From: Microvirga sp. | Lineage (GTDB): Bacteria; Pseudomonadota; Alphaproteobacteria; Rhizobiales; Beijerinckiaceae | Length of the DNA stretch: 40,242 nt | Reading direction: 5' to 3' | Assembly (NCBI RefSeq): GCF_014699075.1 | Contig: NZ_JACXAB010000036.1 | Span: forward strand, 1 to 40,242 | Shown: positions 24,442 to 33,049 of the stretch, one piece after another | Layout of the letters: the number at the start of each line of letters is the position of its first letter | Position numbering within the stretch: position 1 is the first letter of the stretch | Notes under the pieces: generated by a model | What the model was told of the DNA's origin: nothing | The model's database searches: none | Seen by the model: the letters and a program-made list of their open reading frames with translations, nothing else | Program-made: the position numbers and the translations under genes

Positions 24442-26428
24442 TCTTCTCCAGCACTTCATCGTCGAGGCCCATGAGCTGATCCAGCAGGCGACGGACGATC
24501 TCCTGGCCCTGGAGCGCAGCCCCCAGGCGACTGCGCCCATGGACAGCGCCTTTCGCGCCGTTCACACGCTCAAGGGATCGGTCGGCCTCTTCGACTTCGC
24601 CCCGATGGGGATTGCCCTGCATGCCGCCGAGGACCTGCTGGGCGCTCTCAGGGAGAAGCGGGCCGGCATCGACAGCCATGTGATCGACAGCCTGCTCGCC
24701 TGCATCGGTCAGGCGGAGCGGTGGGTTGCCGTGATCGAGCAGACAGGACAGCTGCCGCCGGACGCTGCGGAGGAAGGCTACCGTCTGGCGCGGGCTCTGC
24801 GCTCCCAGCTCGATGACGATCCTGCACCAGCCCCGGATGCTGCGCTCCAGGCCGATCTTGGCTGGATTGAGGATCTGATGGCTCAGGCCCGTGATCCGGC
24901 AGCCCTGAGGGTGCAGGATCGTCCTCTGGTGGCGATCCGGTACACGCCTCGCGCCGACTGCTTTTTCGCCGGCGACGACCCGATGGCGCTCCTGCGCTCG
25001 GTTCCTGATCTCGTGGCCGTCCGCCTCTCGGCCCGCGACCCGTGGCCGCCTGCGGCTGAGATCGACCCCTTTTCCTGTAACCTGAGGATCGAAGCGCTCT
25101 CCAGCGCCGAGCTCGACAGGATCAAGGCTGTCTTCCGGTTTGTGCCGGATCAGGTGACCCTTCATGAAGTCGCCCAAGCTGTCCAGAACCAAGCTTCCGT
25201 TGCAGCATTCAACGGCGGCGGTGCCGGTGTCGCGACGGGAGGCACTGGTGGAGCGGGCGCACGGATGCTTCGCGTCGACGCCTCTCGGATCGACCGGCTG
25301 GCGGATCTCGTCGGTGAAATGGTCATCGCCAAGAACGCGCTGGCGCATCTGGCAGGACAATTCGACGAGGGGCTGGACCGGAAGCATGTTTCGCAGGGCC
25401 TCCTTGCGAGCCAGGCCGCTATCGAACGCCTGGTGGCCGAGCTGCATGGGGCTGTAATGGATGTTCGCATGATGCCCATGCGGGACATCTTCCGACGCTT
25501 TCCCAGAGCCGTACGCGATCTCGCGGGTCAGCTGGACAGGGCCATCGACTTCTCCATGGAAGGCGAGGAGGTCGAGGCCGACAAGGCCGTGGTGGAAGGC
25601 CTCTTCGAGCCTCTGCTGCATATCCTGCGCAATGCTATCGGTCATGGTGCCGAACCTGACCGTCTCCGTCTGGAGACCGGGAAACCGGCGAAAACCAGGA
25701 TCGTGCTCAGGGCCTATCGCAGTGGCGACCGCGTCACGGTCGAGGTCGAGGACGACGGACGGGGCATTGATCCGGCGGCGATCCGCGAGGCGGCGCGCCA
25801 ACGCGGGATCGCTTCAGGGGATGAACTTGGGCGCATGAGCGATGCGGACGCCATCGACCTGATCTTTGCCCCGGGCTTCTCGACCGCCTCGGAGGTAACC
25901 GACCTGTCGGGCCGGGGGGTCGGTATGGACGCGGTACGTTCCGCGGTGGAGCGCCTGGGCGGGCAGGTCAGCGTTCGAAGCCTGCCCGGTCATGGCACGA
26001 CAATCCGCCTGTCACTCCCGTTGACCATCGTCATGACGAAAGTCATGGCAGTCCGGCTGGGTCGCGAGCTCTATGGGATTCCCCTGGACGGGATCATCGA
26101 GACTGCCTTCGTGCCGGCCTCCCAAGTCCTTCCGGTTCGAGACGCTGAGGCTTTCGTCTGGCGTGACAGGACGCTTCCCCTGGTGAGACTTGCCGATCTC
26201 TTGGGAATACAAGCCCTGGGAGAGGCCCCTCAGCGCGTGAAGGTCGTAGTCATGGTGGCGGGGGATGAACTGGTCGGGGTTGCAGTGGATGGCTTTGCCG
26301 AGCGGATGGACGTACTAATGCGGCCCATGACGGGCATTCTCGCGAACATGCCCGGGGTGATGGGAACGACCCTGCTCGGCGACGGCAGCGTCCTCATGAT
26401 TCTCGATATCCCGGAGCTGATCGGATGA
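24434..26428 (+). CDS. cheA: Chemotaxis histidine kinase CheA with altered N-box
   Basis: A 664-residue CheA. Domains: P1 Hpt (1-125) with the phosphorylated His44 (AVHTLKGSVG); a P2-like middle (about 160-250); a Gly/Ala linker (258-276); P3 dimerisation (278-375); P4 kinase (375-530) with the N-box HILRNAIGHG (396-405), G1 EVEDDGRGID (437-446) and G2 SGRGVGMDAV (492-501); and P5 CheW-like (about 530-664). The N-box usually reads HxxRNAxDHG, so Gly403 replaces Asp. Asn400, the key Mg-ATP ligand, is kept. ATG 24434 overlaps the end of cheR by eight bases. It should phosphorylate the CheB and CheY encoded in the same cluster. Confidence 0.94.
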   Translation: MDDLLQHFIVEAHELIQQATDDLLALERSPQATAPMDSAFRAVHTLKGSVGLFDFAPMGIALHAAEDLLGALREKRAGIDSHVIDSLLACIGQAERWVAVIEQTGQLPPDAAEEGYRLARALRSQLDDDPAPAPDAALQADLGWIEDLMAQARDPAALRVQDRPLVAIRYTPRADCFFAGDDPMALLRSVPDLVAVRLSARDPWPPAAEIDPFSCNLRIEALSSAELDRIKAVFRFVPDQVTLHEVAQAVQNQASVAAFNGGGAGVATGGTGGAGARMLRVDASRIDRLADLVGEMVIAKNALAHLAGQFDEGLDRKHVSQGLLASQAAIERLVAELHGAVMDVRMMPMRDIFRRFPRAVRDLAGQLDRAIDFSMEGEEVEADKAVVEGLFEPLLHILRNAIGHGAEPDRLRLETGKPAKTRIVLRAYRSGDRVTVEVEDDGRGIDPAAIREAARQRGIASGDELGRMSDADAIDLIFAPGFSTASEVTDLSGRGVGMDAVRSAVERLGGQVSVRSLPGHGTTIRLSLPLTIVMTKVMAVRLGRELYGIPLDGIIETAFVPASQVLPVRDAEAFVWRDRTLPLVRLADLLGIQALGEAPQRVKVVVMVAGDELVGVAVDGFAERMDVLMRPMTGILANMPGVMGTTLLGDGSVLMILDIPELIG

Positions 26429-26694
26429 GCGTGCGGTTGGACGGCAATGTCGTTTTCCTGGAAGGACCATGCCGGGTCGAGGATGCGGAGCCGCTGCTCG
26501 GATGGCTGCAGGCTGACAGGGGGCGGATGGTCGACCTGACGGGGGCCGAGCATCTCCACGCTGCCATTCTCCAGGTTCTGATGGCTCTGCGCCCAACCAT
26601 CCGCGGAACGGCCGGGGACACTTTTCTCCGAGACTGGATTACTCCGGCTCTCATGGGAAAAAACCCTATCGAATCAGGCCTGCGGGGCGGCTGA
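26425..26694 (+). CDS. Small STAS-like protein of the chemosensory cluster
   Basis: An 89-residue protein whose ATG overlaps the cheA stop (ATGA), so it is made with CheA. The pattern fits a short STAS fold: GNVVFLEGPCRVEDAEPLLG, then RGRMVDLTGAEHLHAAILQV and LMALRP. The DLTGAEHLHAAI stretch sits where STAS proteins carry their phosphorylatable Ser/Thr loop. Small STAS proteins take part in partner-switching and in stressosome-like scaffolds. A role with CheA or the soluble receptor is an inference from position only. Confidence 0.7.
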   Translation: MSVRLDGNVVFLEGPCRVEDAEPLLGWLQADRGRMVDLTGAEHLHAAILQVLMALRPTIRGTAGDTFLRDWITPALMGKNPIESGLRGG

Positions 26695-26795
26695 AACGTT
26701 GTCATTCTCCCGGCATACACTAAAAGAGACTTACGGCCTTTCTCTCCTAGTCGATCCGGTTATCCCGGGAAGTCTATCCCTAGCGGAGTATCTGA

Positions 26796-27179
26796 GTGGT
26801 GATAACGGTTCTGATCGTCGACGACAGCAAGCTTGCGCGCATCGTCGCAGCCAAGGCTCTGGCCGCGCTCCAGCCTGAATGGGACAGAGTCGAGGCAGGT
26901 AATGCTCGGGAAGCCCTCACCATCCTGGGCGAGCGCAAGATCGACCTGGCCATGATCGACTTCAACATGCCGGAGAAGGATGGACTCGAATTGGCCACGG
27001 AGATCCGTTCCAGCCATCCGACCATGCCGATCGCAGTCATTACAGCCAATATCCAGGACGAGGTGATCGCTCGGGCGCGCGAGGTAAACGCCACTTTCGT
27101 CAGCAAGCCCCTGACGGAAGACGGATTGCGAGGATTTATTTCCGGAGCAGCCCTGCGCCTGCGGTCGAGCGCGGCTTAA
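26796..27179 (+). CDS. cheY: CheY-type single-domain response regulator
   Basis: A 127-residue stand-alone receiver domain. It has VDDSKLAR (8-15), the phospho-acceptor Asp55 (AMIDFNMPEKDG), Thr83 (VITAN) and Lys104 (FVSKPL). It has no output domain, so it must act by binding a target. The start is one of two adjacent GTG codons (26796 or 26799), with CGGAG upstream. A 101-bp gap separates it from the STAS-like gene and may hold a second promoter. No FliM or pilus gene is nearby to show its target. Confidence 0.92.
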   Translation: MVITVLIVDDSKLARIVAAKALAALQPEWDRVEAGNAREALTILGERKIDLAMIDFNMPEKDGLELATEIRSSHPTMPIAVITANIQDEVIARAREVNATFVSKPLTEDGLRGFISGAALRLRSSAA

Positions 27180-27229
27180 CACGTGTTAGTCTCGAAACGC
27201 CTAGCGACACGCCACGGCCGAGGGTTGAG

Positions 27230-27877
27230 ATGATGGTGTCAACAATCTCGGAAGTGCTCAACGAGCTGGAGCTCGATGCTCTAACGGAGCTCGTCAACAT
27301 TGGTGTCAGCCGTGCCGCCTTCAGCCTTCGCGAGATGGTGGGTGAGCAGGTTCATCTGTCCGTGCCAGGGGTCGATCTTGTGCATCGTACGCGGGCCATC
27401 GAAATCCTCGAGGGGCGCGAGGCCGGACCGCTCGTGGCGGTTCACCAGGTCTTCGAGGGAGACATCACGGGCCGCGCCCTGTTGATCTTCCCCGAGACCA
27501 AAAGCCTTGAGCTCGTCAGAGCGGTCACAGGCGGAGAGCTGTCCCTCGAAGACATCATCGAGCTCGAGCAGGAGGCGCTGGCCGAGACCGGCAACATCCT
27601 GCTGAACGGCTGCCTGGGCACGATTGCCAACATGCTCCATCGCAGCCTGAGGATGTCCCTGCCGGAGATCATCCGGGGAAAGGGACCTGAACTCTTTAGC
27701 CTTGCGCCTCCACCTGAGGCTGCCGACGTGGTAATGTTCCTTTATATAAACTTCACGGTCCGGCAACGGGACATCAGCGGCTACATCGTCATGCTGATGG
27801 ATATTCCCTCCCTGGCTGTGCTCAAGAAACTGCTCGGCGAGTTTATCGAGCGGGCAACCGACGGCATGGCTTCCTGA
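27230..27877 (+). CDS. cheC: CheC-family CheY-P phosphatase
   Basis: A 215-residue CheC-like protein. Family members carry two D/S-x3-E-x2-N active sites. The first is complete (Asp16, Glu20, Asn23, in LDALTELVNIG). The second has Glu119 and Asn122 (EALAETGN), with Glu115 in place of the first Asp/Ser. CheC removes phosphate from CheY and is often stimulated by CheD, but no cheD gene is visible. AGGG precedes ATG 27230; ATG 27233 is equally possible. It lies between cheY and the hybrid kinase gene, which begins 3 bp after its stop. Confidence 0.88.
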   Translation: MMVSTISEVLNELELDALTELVNIGVSRAAFSLREMVGEQVHLSVPGVDLVHRTRAIEILEGREAGPLVAVHQVFEGDITGRALLIFPETKSLELVRAVTGGELSLEDIIELEQEALAETGNILLNGCLGTIANMLHRSLRMSLPEIIRGKGPELFSLAPPPEAADVVMFLYINFTVRQRDISGYIVMLMDIPSLAVLKKLLGEFIERATDGMAS

Positions 27878-27880
27878 TCT

Positions 27881-29875
27881 ATGCATCAGCTTGAAGATGA
27901 ACTCCTATCGTCGGTCTTCGACGCCGTAGATACGGGCCTCATCGTGCTCGACGGCAGGATGCAGGTGGTTGCCTGGAACGCGTGGTTTACCTCGGCCAGT
28001 GGGATCTCCTGTCAGGACGCGGCCGGAAGGCAGTTGGACGAGCTGTTTCCGGGCGCGGTCTCGCCTGGGCTCAAATCGGCTGTCACGAGCACATTGGAAG
28101 CAGGCTCGTCAAGGCTCCTGACCCATTCCCTGCACTCCCTTATCCTACCACTGCAGACCCGCTCCGGAAGACAGCTGGTCCACAACGTCTCCGTGCGCCC
28201 GCTCGGAACGCCGCCCGATCGCCGATGCCTTGTGCAGATCGTCGACGTGACAGTTGCCGTCCAACGCGAACAGGTCCTGCGCGAGCGGCAAAACGCGCGC
28301 TACGATGCCGTCGTGAACAGCGCTCCGGACGCAATCCTCACGCTCGATGCTAAAGGCGTCATCCAGCTCGCCAATCCCGCAGCTGCACGGGAGTTCGGGT
28401 ATGCTCTCCGCGAGCTCATTGGTCTGGAGATGACCACGCTTCTGAATGTGCCGGAGACATGGAATGAACTCTGGACAGGTGTCCTGGCAGGAAACGTCAT
28501 GCACCGTTCCCTGGAGGTCACGGCCAGGCGCAAGGACGGGTCGGTCAGCTATCTGGAGGTTTCAGCTGCACGCTGGCAGAGCGATACACGCGTTTTCGTA
28601 ACGGCCATTCTGCGCGATGTGAACGAGCGCCGAGTAGCCGAGGAAGCGCTGCGGCACCTGAACCAGACCCTGGAGGAGCGTGTCGAGGAACGGACACAGG
28701 AACTTCTGCGAGCCGAAGAGCAGCTTCGCCAAGCTCAGAAGATGGAGGCAGTTGGGCAATTGACGGGCGGTATCGCCCACGATTTCAACAATCTCCTTGC
28801 GGGCATCGTCGGCTCTCTCGACCTGATGCAGACCCGCATTACGCAGGGGCGTACCGAGCATGTCGGGCGCTATGCCAAGGCGGCGATGAACTCGGCGCAG
28901 CGTGCCGCCGCGCTCACTCACCGTCTGCTTGCCTTCTCGCGCCGGCAGCCGCTTGATCCGAAGCCGGTCAATGCCAACCAGCTCATCGTCTCCATGGAGG
29001 ATCTGCTCCGCCGCACCATCGGTCCGCTGCATGCCCTTGAGATCGTCACGGCGGGCGGATTGTGGACGACCCTGTGCGATCCCAACCAACTCGAGAGCGC
29101 CATCCTGAACCTTGCCATCAATGCACGTGATGCCATGCCGGATGGCGGCAAGCTCACCATCGAGACGGCGAATGCCTCTCTCGATGAAACCTATGCGGCG
29201 GCTCACCTGGACATCACACCGGGACAGTATGTGGCGATCTGCATCACGGATACCGGCATGGGTATGGCGCCGGATGTGATCGAGCGCGTCTTCGAGCCCT
29301 TCTTCACCACGAAGCCCATCGGCCAGGGCACCGGGCTTGGGCTCTCAATGGTCTATGGCTTTGCCAAGCAGTCCGAAGGGCATGTGAAAATCCACTCACA
29401 GGTGGAACGGGGCACGACGATCAAAGTCTACCTGCCGCGGCACCGCGGCGCCGCCCAGGAGGAACCGTCTCCAGCTTCCCATACCGAGGTCTCCCGGGCA
29501 GAGGCGGGCGAGACGGTGCTGGTGGTCGAGGATGAGCCCGTCATCCGCAACCTGATCGTTGAAGTGCTCCAGGACCTGGGCTACCATGCTTTCGAGGCAC
29601 CGGACGGTCCCGCAGGCCTCAAGATCCTGCAGTCGCGGCAGCGCATCGATCTGCTCGTCACGGATGTCGGTCTGCCCGGAATCAACGGGCGCCAACTCGC
29701 CGATGCAGCGCGGGAGACGCGACCTCACCTGAAGGTGCTTTTCATCACCGGCTATGCCGAGAACGCCACACTGGCAAACGGCTTCCTGGATCCGGGGATG
29801 GAGATGATCACCAAGCCCTTCGCGGTCGAGGCTCTGGCAAATCGCATCCGGAACATGATCCAGAGCACGAAGTAG
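27881..29875 (+). CDS. Soluble PAS-PAS hybrid histidine kinase with receiver domain
   Basis: A 664-residue protein without membrane segments. Domains: PAS 1 (about 8-125), PAS 2 (about 138-255; SAPDAILTLDAKGVIQLANP), a coiled coil (255-290), HisKA with His300 (GGIAHDFNNLLAG), HATPase (about 400-520; N-box NLAINARDAM, G1 ITDTGMGM, G2 GTGLGLSM) and a C-terminal receiver (545-660) with Asp595 (LLVTDVGLPG). It probably autophosphorylates and either passes phosphate to its own receiver or takes it back. The start lies 3 bp after cheC, so it is co-transcribed. Its place at the end of the cluster suggests that it adds a second, PAS-sensed input or tunes CheY. Confidence 0.92.
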   Translation: MHQLEDELLSSVFDAVDTGLIVLDGRMQVVAWNAWFTSASGISCQDAAGRQLDELFPGAVSPGLKSAVTSTLEAGSSRLLTHSLHSLILPLQTRSGRQLVHNVSVRPLGTPPDRRCLVQIVDVTVAVQREQVLRERQNARYDAVVNSAPDAILTLDAKGVIQLANPAAAREFGYALRELIGLEMTTLLNVPETWNELWTGVLAGNVMHRSLEVTARRKDGSVSYLEVSAARWQSDTRVFVTAILRDVNERRVAEEALRHLNQTLEERVEERTQELLRAEEQLRQAQKMEAVGQLTGGIAHDFNNLLAGIVGSLDLMQTRITQGRTEHVGRYAKAAMNSAQRAAALTHRLLAFSRRQPLDPKPVNANQLIVSMEDLLRRTIGPLHALEIVTAGGLWTTLCDPNQLESAILNLAINARDAMPDGGKLTIETANASLDETYAAAHLDITPGQYVAICITDTGMGMAPDVIERVFEPFFTTKPIGQGTGLGLSMVYGFAKQSEGHVKIHSQVERGTTIKVYLPRHRGAAQEEPSPASHTEVSRAEAGETVLVVEDEPVIRNLIVEVLQDLGYHAFEAPDGPAGLKILQSRQRIDLLVTDVGLPGINGRQLADAARETRPHLKVLFITGYAENATLANGFLDPGMEMITKPFAVEALANRIRNMIQSTK

Positions 29876-29961
29876 GCTGATCTGTTTTCGTCAGGAATTT
29901 GGCGATCATACTTTGGACTTCAGAAGGCTGGTGATGGCACTTGTCGGAGATGAACCGAAGG

Positions 29962-30038
29962 TCGGATTAATGCAGAAATGGTGGATGTTCCTGAAAGCTA
30001 TTGGATCGTCGCCGAATAATCCTAAGGTGACCTTCAGG
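29962..30038. repeat. Diverged intergenic repeat, copy 2
   Basis: The block GGATGTTCCTGAAAGCTATT at 29984, running on to GGATCGTC at 30011, matches 18867-18894 at about 23 of 28 positions without gaps, with weaker similarity continuing to about 30038. It is in the same orientation as copy 1. Confidence 0.45.
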
Positions 30039-30165
30039 GGCATGCGCTTAGGCCAGATTTGGTAGTCTAGCCGGCCACAATTGGCGGAGTTGTCCCAGGT
30101 CGGACGGCTATGCGGAGGCTAGCGATACCAACTGTCTTGTGAGGAGATCAGAGGCAAACTGACTC

Positions 30166-30201
30166 TGCTGCAGGGTTGCGGGTCGCCGTAACCCTGCAGC
30201 G
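30166..30201. terminator. Long hairpin between convergent operons
   Basis: CTGCAGGGTT (30168-30177) pairs with AACCCTGCAG (30190-30199); a G-T wobble and CGG/CCG extend the stem inward to a GTCG tetraloop, and one or two more pairs extend it outward. No T-run follows on either strand. It lies 57 bp past the stop of the binding-protein gene and probably shields transcript ends from both sides. Confidence 0.5.
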
Positions 30202-30257
30202 AAATGGGCCTTCTCAGAAGAGGTCCTACGAACGTACTCGACCTGCCCGTCCCAAGG

Positions 30258-31280
30258 CTAGCTGGCGGCCTGCTTCACAAAGCGGTCGTCAAAAGTTGCG
30301 GAGAGATCAACCTTCGCATCTTTCAGCTCGGGGTCGAGCTGCTTCAGCATATCCATGACGCTCTTCATGCCGTCAGGCGGAACAATGCCGTCACGAGAAT
30401 AGCTCTCAAGAGAGTTCTGTACGGCCTTGAGGTACAGTGGGCGGTCGCCGAGATGGTATTCTGGCGGCACTGTTGCAGCGACATCCTCCGGCTTCGCTGT
30501 CTGGAGCCATCTGAGCGATTTCATGAAAGCGTTCACGAGCCGCTGGGTCGTCACTGGATTGGCGTCGATGAAGTCCTTCTTGGTATAGAGGGTTGCTGCC
30601 GGGTTCGACCCGCCGAAGAGCGCCCGTGTTCCAGCCTCTGTGCGCGTATCGATCAGGATTGTGACGTCCCCTTCCGATTCGAGCTTGGAAATAACTGGAT
30701 CGAGGTGTGAGATCACGTCGATCTCACCCTTCTGCATAGCCGCAACAGCGCTCGCACCGGATCCAACGCCGATGAAGGCGGCATCGGTAGGCTTCAGTCC
30801 CGCTTTCACCATGGCGTACTGAGCGGTGAGCGCGGTGGAGGATCCCGGGGCTGTCACGCCAATCTTGAGCCCCTTGAAATCGGCCGCGGATTTGATCTGC
30901 CCGGCCTTGTCCTTCTTCGCAGCGATCACGATGGCTGGAAAGCGCCCCAACTCGGTGATGGCGCGAACATCCTGACCTTTGGCTTGCATGCGGATGGTAT
31001 GTTCATAGGCCCCAGTGACAATGTCGACGGAGCCACCGATCAGGGCTTGGAGCGACTTGGCTCCGCCACCGAAATCGTTGATCTCCACCTCAAGCCCTTC
31101 TTCCTTGAAGAACCCCTTCCGTTCAGCAATGGTCAGCGGAAGGTAATAGAGTAGCGGCTTGCCGCCCACGCCCAGAGTGACCTTGCTCTTCTCCGGCTTC
31201 GTCTGTGCGAGAGCGCTGCGGCTCAGTCCAGTAGACAGAGCAACGGCGCCCGTCCCAATGAGAAATGTCCGGCGTTCCAT
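30258..31280 (-). CDS. ABC transporter binding protein, NitT/TauT/SsuA type, Tat-exported
   Basis: A 340-residue periplasmic binding protein. The N-terminus MERRTFLIGTGAVALSTG carries a twin-arginine motif (RRTFL) and cleavage is likely after SALAQ (about 26). The mature part has the SsuA/TauA/NMT1-like pattern: LLYYLPLTIAERKGFFKEEG, EINDFGGGAKSLQALIGGSV and KIGVTAPGSSTALTAQYAM. Ligands in this family include alkanesulfonates, taurine, nitrate, pyrimidine precursors and aromatic acids; the sequence does not decide. It is the last gene of the three-gene importer operon, 46 bp after the permease stop. Confidence 0.9.
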   Translation of the reverse strand: MERRTFLIGTGAVALSTGLSRSALAQTKPEKSKVTLGVGGKPLLYYLPLTIAERKGFFKEEGLEVEINDFGGGAKSLQALIGGSVDIVTGAYEHTIRMQAKGQDVRAITELGRFPAIVIAAKKDKAGQIKSAADFKGLKIGVTAPGSSTALTAQYAMVKAGLKPTDAAFIGVGSGASAVAAMQKGEIDVISHLDPVISKLESEGDVTILIDTRTEAGTRALFGGSNPAATLYTKKDFIDANPVTTQRLVNAFMKSLRWLQTAKPEDVAATVPPEYHLGDRPLYLKAVQNSLESYSRDGIVPPDGMKSVMDMLKQLDPELKDAKVDLSATFDDRFVKQAAS

Positions 31281-31326
31281 CCTCGTTCTCCCTGCTTCGA
31301 TGCAGTTTGTGGACCGGAAGGATTGC

Positions 31327-32118
31327 CTAACCCTGCCCGTTTGTCGATGGGGCAGGGCGCCAGACCAGGAGGCGCCTCTCGATGAGAGTCACCACGAAGT
31401 CGATGAGAATGACGAAGATCGACAGGATCACCATGCCTGCAAAGACTCCGGTGACGTCGAACACGCTCTCAGCCTCATGGATCTTGTAGCCGAGCCCTGC
31501 GGAGGAGCCGAGATACTCACCCACGACCGCGCCGACGAGGGCGAACCCCACAGAGGTGTGCAGGGACGAGAACATCCATGTAAGCGCCGCCGGCCAATAG
31601 ACGTGCCGCAGCAGCTGACGTTCGTTCATCCCTAGCATCCTGGCGTTTGCCAGCACGACCGGGCTCACCTCGCGCACGCCCTGATACACGTTGAAGAATA
31701 CGATAAAGAAGACCAGCGTGAAGCCGAGAGCCACCTTCGACCAGATCCCGAGACCAAACCACAGTGCAAAGATCGGCGCGAGCACCACCCGCGGCAGCGC
31801 GTTTGCCGCTTTGATATAGGGATCCAACACGGCAGCAAGGAGTTCGCGGCGGGCGAACAGAAAGCCGAACAGTATCCCGCCGCCGGCACCAAAGGCGAAG
31901 GCCAGAATGGTCTCCACAAGCGTGATCCAGAGATGCCGCCATATCTCGCCGGAAGCGAACTCCTTCCAGACCCTCGCCAGCACGTCGAGAGGAGTCGAGA
32001 AGAAGAACTGGGTCTGCTTTGTCGGGGCGAGAATTGGGTAGGCAGTCAAGACATGCCAAAGCAACAGGAATCCAAGGCCTACGGCAACCTGGAGGAGGAT
32101 GAGCTTCAAGCGGTTCAT
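31327..32118 (-). CDS. ABC transporter permease, NitT/TauT/SsuC type
   Basis: A 263-residue membrane protein with about six helices, the first at 6-27 (LILLQVAVGLGFLLLWHVL). The coupling motif is ANARMLGMNERQLLRHVYWP, typical of SsuC/TauC. ATG 32118 (MNRLKLILL) overlaps the ATPase stop (ATGA), so the long frame running back to 32565 is false. It forms the homodimeric channel of the importer. Confidence 0.92.
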   Translation of the reverse strand: MNRLKLILLQVAVGLGFLLLWHVLTAYPILAPTKQTQFFFSTPLDVLARVWKEFASGEIWRHLWITLVETILAFAFGAGGGILFGFLFARRELLAAVLDPYIKAANALPRVVLAPIFALWFGLGIWSKVALGFTLVFFIVFFNVYQGVREVSPVVLANARMLGMNERQLLRHVYWPAALTWMFSSLHTSVGFALVGAVVGEYLGSSAGLGYKIHEAESVFDVTGVFAGMVILSIFVILIDFVVTLIERRLLVWRPAPSTNGQG

Positions 32119-32933
32119 GAGGAGGCTCCCTCTCCTTGGGCATAGGCCTTCTGCACCTCGGTGCGAAGGCTCGCCCAGATCTCCTTGTGAATGTGATGGA
32201 AGGCGGGTTCGAGCCGCACCTCTGCGATGTCGCGTGGGCGTGAAAGAGGTACTGCAAACTCGCCAATGATGCCGGCCTCGGGACCGGCCGACATCACCAC
32301 CACCCTGTCGGCCAGGGCAATCGCCTCCTCGAGGTCGTGCGTGACGAAGAGAACGGCCTTGCGATTGGCTGCCCAGAGGTCCAGCAGCAGGTTGCCCATG
32401 ATTTGCCGGGTCTGCGCATCCAGTGGGCCGAAAGGCTCGTCCATCAGGAGGATCTCGGGATCGCGGATCAGCATCTGTGCGAGGGCGACCCGCTTTCGCT
32501 GACCGCCCGAAAGCATATGTGGATAGCGGTCGACGAAGGCGGCGAGCCCGACCCGTCGCAGCCAATCCCGGGCCTTCGCCTCGGCCTCCTTGCGGGAAAC
32601 ACCCTTGGGCTCCAGGGCGACGGCTACGTTCTGAAGGGCTGTCTTCCAGGGCATCAGAGCGTCCTGCTGAAAGAGATAGCCCGCACGGCCGTTGAGGCCA
32701 TGCAGAGGCGCACCGAAGATCTCGACCTCGCCTTCGGATGGCCTCAGCAGCCCCGCGGATGCGTTGAGCAGGGTGGATTTACCGCAACCGGTAGGCCCGA
32801 CGATAGCGATGAACTCCCCTGGGGATGCTGTGAGGTCAATGTGCTGGACGGCCGTGTAGCCGCCCACCTTCGACCCGAAAGTGATGGCCACGCTGCGGAG
32901 CGAAACGGCTGGAGCATTCGGTGATTCGGGCAT
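32115..32933 (-). CDS. ABC transporter ATP-binding protein, NitT/TauT/SsuB type
   Basis: A 272-residue ATPase if started at ATG 32933 (MPESPNAPAV). Walker A is GPTGCGKS (46-53), signature LSGGQ (141-145), Walker B ILLMDEP (161-167) and His199 (VTHDLEEA). It lacks the TOBE domain found in PotA-like proteins, as usual for SsuB/TauB. The frame is open upstream to 33044 with alternative starts at 32978 and 32999, none with a clear ribosome site, so the N-terminus is uncertain. First gene of the operon, 116 bp downstream of the RND pump gene on the same strand. Confidence 0.92.
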   Translation of the reverse strand: MPESPNAPAVSLRSVAITFGSKVGGYTAVQHIDLTASPGEFIAIVGPTGCGKSTLLNASAGLLRPSEGEVEIFGAPLHGLNGRAGYLFQQDALMPWKTALQNVAVALEPKGVSRKEAEAKARDWLRRVGLAAFVDRYPHMLSGGQRKRVALAQMLIRDPEILLMDEPFGPLDAQTRQIMGNLLLDLWAANRKAVLFVTHDLEEAIALADRVVVMSAGPEAGIIGEFAVPLSRPRDIAEVRLEPAFHHIHKEIWASLRTEVQKAYAQGEGASS

Positions 32934-33049
32934 GAGAATTGAGCGTTCCCTGCGCCTGTGAGCGACGCTTGGAGCCATCCTAATGGCTCGCTCTTCCATA
33001 GCAAGAGCAGGGCGGTTCCTCGGTTGAGACGGTAAAGGCCCCAACTGAG

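Larger units (their letters stand above)
29876..30257. other. Intergenic stretch between the kinase and the convergent importer operon
   Basis: About 380 bp with no credible gene. It contains the second copy of the worn repeat (29962-30038) and a long perfect-looking hairpin (30166-30201). Transcription from the plus-strand cluster and the minus-strand importer converge here. Confidence 0.45.
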
